In this document: positions 53,241 to 54,148 of the stretch, piece by piece
Numbering within the stretch: the first letter of the stretch is position 1
How the letters are laid out: each line of letters starts with the position of its first letter
From: Phaeobacter sp.
Lineage (GTDB): Bacteria; Pseudomonadota; Alphaproteobacteria; Rhodobacterales; Rhodobacteraceae
Length of the DNA stretch: 54,148 nucleotides
Assembly (NCBI RefSeq): GCF_022825805.1
Contig: NZ_JAJDWC010000008.1
Span: forward strand, 1-54,148
Reading direction: 5' to 3'
Position numbers and translations under genes: made by a program
The notes under the pieces: model-generated
Databases searched by the model: none
What the model saw: only the letters and a program-made list of their open reading frames with translations
What the model was told of the DNA's origin: nothing

Positions 53241-54029
53241 ATGGGGTCAACCAACGTGTCCACGCCACAGACGTCCTTTGCCGCTGACGACGGTCGAGAA
53301 GTGCTCGACATCGGAGCAATATTTGCAGTGCTCTGGAGAGGGAAACTGCTGATCGCACTCGCCATTGTGGTTGGTCTCTTGCTCGGAATTTGGCAGGCCT
53401 ACATCGCCACAGTTCCGCTCTACGGAGCGGAGGCACAGTTGGTTCTCGATCCTCGTGACGAAAAGGTCGTCGATATCGAAAACGTGGTCACCAGTCTGGC
53501 CACCAATGAAGAGGTTATTCGAACTGAGGTCCATATCCTTGGCGGCCGCGAAATGGCAGGGCAGGTCGTGGACAGGCTCAATCTGGTGGCAGATCCAGAG
53601 TTCAACGGGCTGTTGGCTGAACCCGGTTTCAACCCGGTCCAGTCCCTCAAAAATGGGATCAAGCGTATGCTTGGCATGGAGGTCTACGCGGTCACAACCT
53701 CTGCTGATCCCGCCTATCTGCGAGAAAAGGTGATCCAGTCAATGCTGGCCAATGTCGAAGTGGTCAATATTCCCGACACCTATATTTTCTCGATCTGGGC
53801 GCTCAGCGAGGATCCGTTCAAGGCCGCGGAAATAGCCAATGCATTTGCGGACACCTACATCGCCAATCAGGTGGCGGTGAAGCTCAACGTGACTGAGCAG
53901 GCCACAGGATGGTTGGCCGAAAGAGTCAGCGAATTGCGCGGGCAATTGGAGCTGAACGAACGCCGTGTCGCCGAGATCCGTGCCCAGGCGGATGTGACCA
54001 GCCCGGCGCAACTGTCGAGAACATTCTGA
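53241..54029 (+). pseudogene. Wzz/ExoP-type polysaccharide chain-length protein, truncated
   Basis: About 262 residues remain (ATG at 53241; GTG at 53223 is an alternative). The Wzz domain is clear: N-terminal helix IALAIVVGLLLGIWQAYIAT (about 40-59), then PLYGAEAQLVLDPRDEKVVDIENVVTS split over a conserved strand-helix region and a coiled-coil start (VSELRGQLELNERRVAEI). Complete relatives are 450-750 residues, often with a C-terminal tyrosine autokinase domain. The homology ends after SPAQLS (about 54020) and a stop follows in unrelated DNA, so the gene is disrupted. It would set the length of the exopolysaccharide made by the glycosyltransferases next door. Confidence 0.8.
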
Positions 54030-54148
54030 ATTGTCCGGTGTAGGTAACATGCCAATTGTCCGCTTCAGTTAGTACCGCAGCAGCCCAAATCGGAACGAGC
54101 CGTAGGCGACTGGAGATTTGGGCTGCTGCGTTCGCACGCGTCGAAGCG
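54012..54148. mobile_element. Right-edge insertion-type sequence, family uncertain
   Basis: Non-coding DNA follows the break in the chain-length gene. AATTGTCCG occurs at about 54029 and again about 24 bases later. The paired short repeats and a TGTCGAG start would fit an IS21-like end, but no transposase is in the window, so this is tentative. Confidence 0.4.
54083..54137. repeat. 16-bp perfect inverted repeat with 23-base loop
   Basis: CGCAGCAGCCCAAATC and GATTTGGGCTGCTGCG, separated by 23 bases near the window end. It could be an insertion-sequence subterminal structure, a protein-binding site or a strong hairpin. Positions accurate to within one or two bases. Confidence 0.65.

Overview
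The window looks like a piece of a marine Roseobacter-group (Rhodobacterales) genome. This rests on gene content: a ProVWX betaine importer, a non-pyrrolysine MttB homologue, two dimethylglycine-dehydrogenase-like flavoproteins, a DddQ-type DMSP-lyase cupin, a TRAP transporter, RTX proteins and many LysR/GntR/RpiR regulators. Coding density is high and no gene-free stretch exceeds 300 bases.

Layout. (1) 1-613: the start of an IS5-type transposase sits inside a DapA-family gene and cuts it off. (2) 622-9710: a quaternary-amine region with a GntR regulator, proV-proW-proX (proW carries a frameshift), a GbdR-like AraC regulator, a dimethylglycine-dehydrogenase-like enzyme and an MttB-family methyltransferase. 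(3) 9806-21235: a LysR regulator, acnB, a multicopper oxidase, a chemoreceptor, a polar amino-acid-type ABC transporter, an AhpD-like protein and a fasciclin lipoprotein. (4) 21288-30689: two divergent, translationally coupled operons. Leftward are a flavoprotein/GcvT demethylase, a DddQ-like cupin, an enolase-superfamily epimerase and a class III aminotransferase. Rightward are RpiR, a Rieske oxygenase, an aldehyde dehydrogenase and a carboxymuconolactone-decarboxylase-like protein. (5) 30742-37885: a leftward operon with a TRAP transporter, a three-subunit amino-acid dehydrogenase resembling opine oxidase or D-hydroxyproline dehydrogenase, and RidA, with a divergent LysR gene. (6) 37945-48641: tRNA-Arg(ACG), a DUF995 protein, two RTX proteins, two MltB-type lytic transglycosylases, an Lrp/DpaL-like/M20 cassette, and a coiled-coil membrane protein overlapping a ClpP-like serine-protease-like gene. 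(7) 48920-54029: four glycosyltransferases and a polysaccharide chain-length protein truncated by foreign DNA at the right edge.

How the genes fit together. Regions 2 and 4 would import onium compounds (glycine betaine and probably others), remove methyl groups by MttB-type, Rieske-type and flavin/folate-type chemistry, and pass the carbon and nitrogen to central metabolism. Region 5 would import another solute, oxidise a cyclic or secondary amino acid to an imine and clear that imine with RidA. The most unusual unit is region 4: a DMSP-lyase-family cupin is embedded by ATGA overlaps between N-demethylase and epimerase genes. This suggests a pathway for a specific onium substrate that cannot be named from sequence alone. 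Both window ends are insertion-type sequences, so this may be a contig bounded by repeats.
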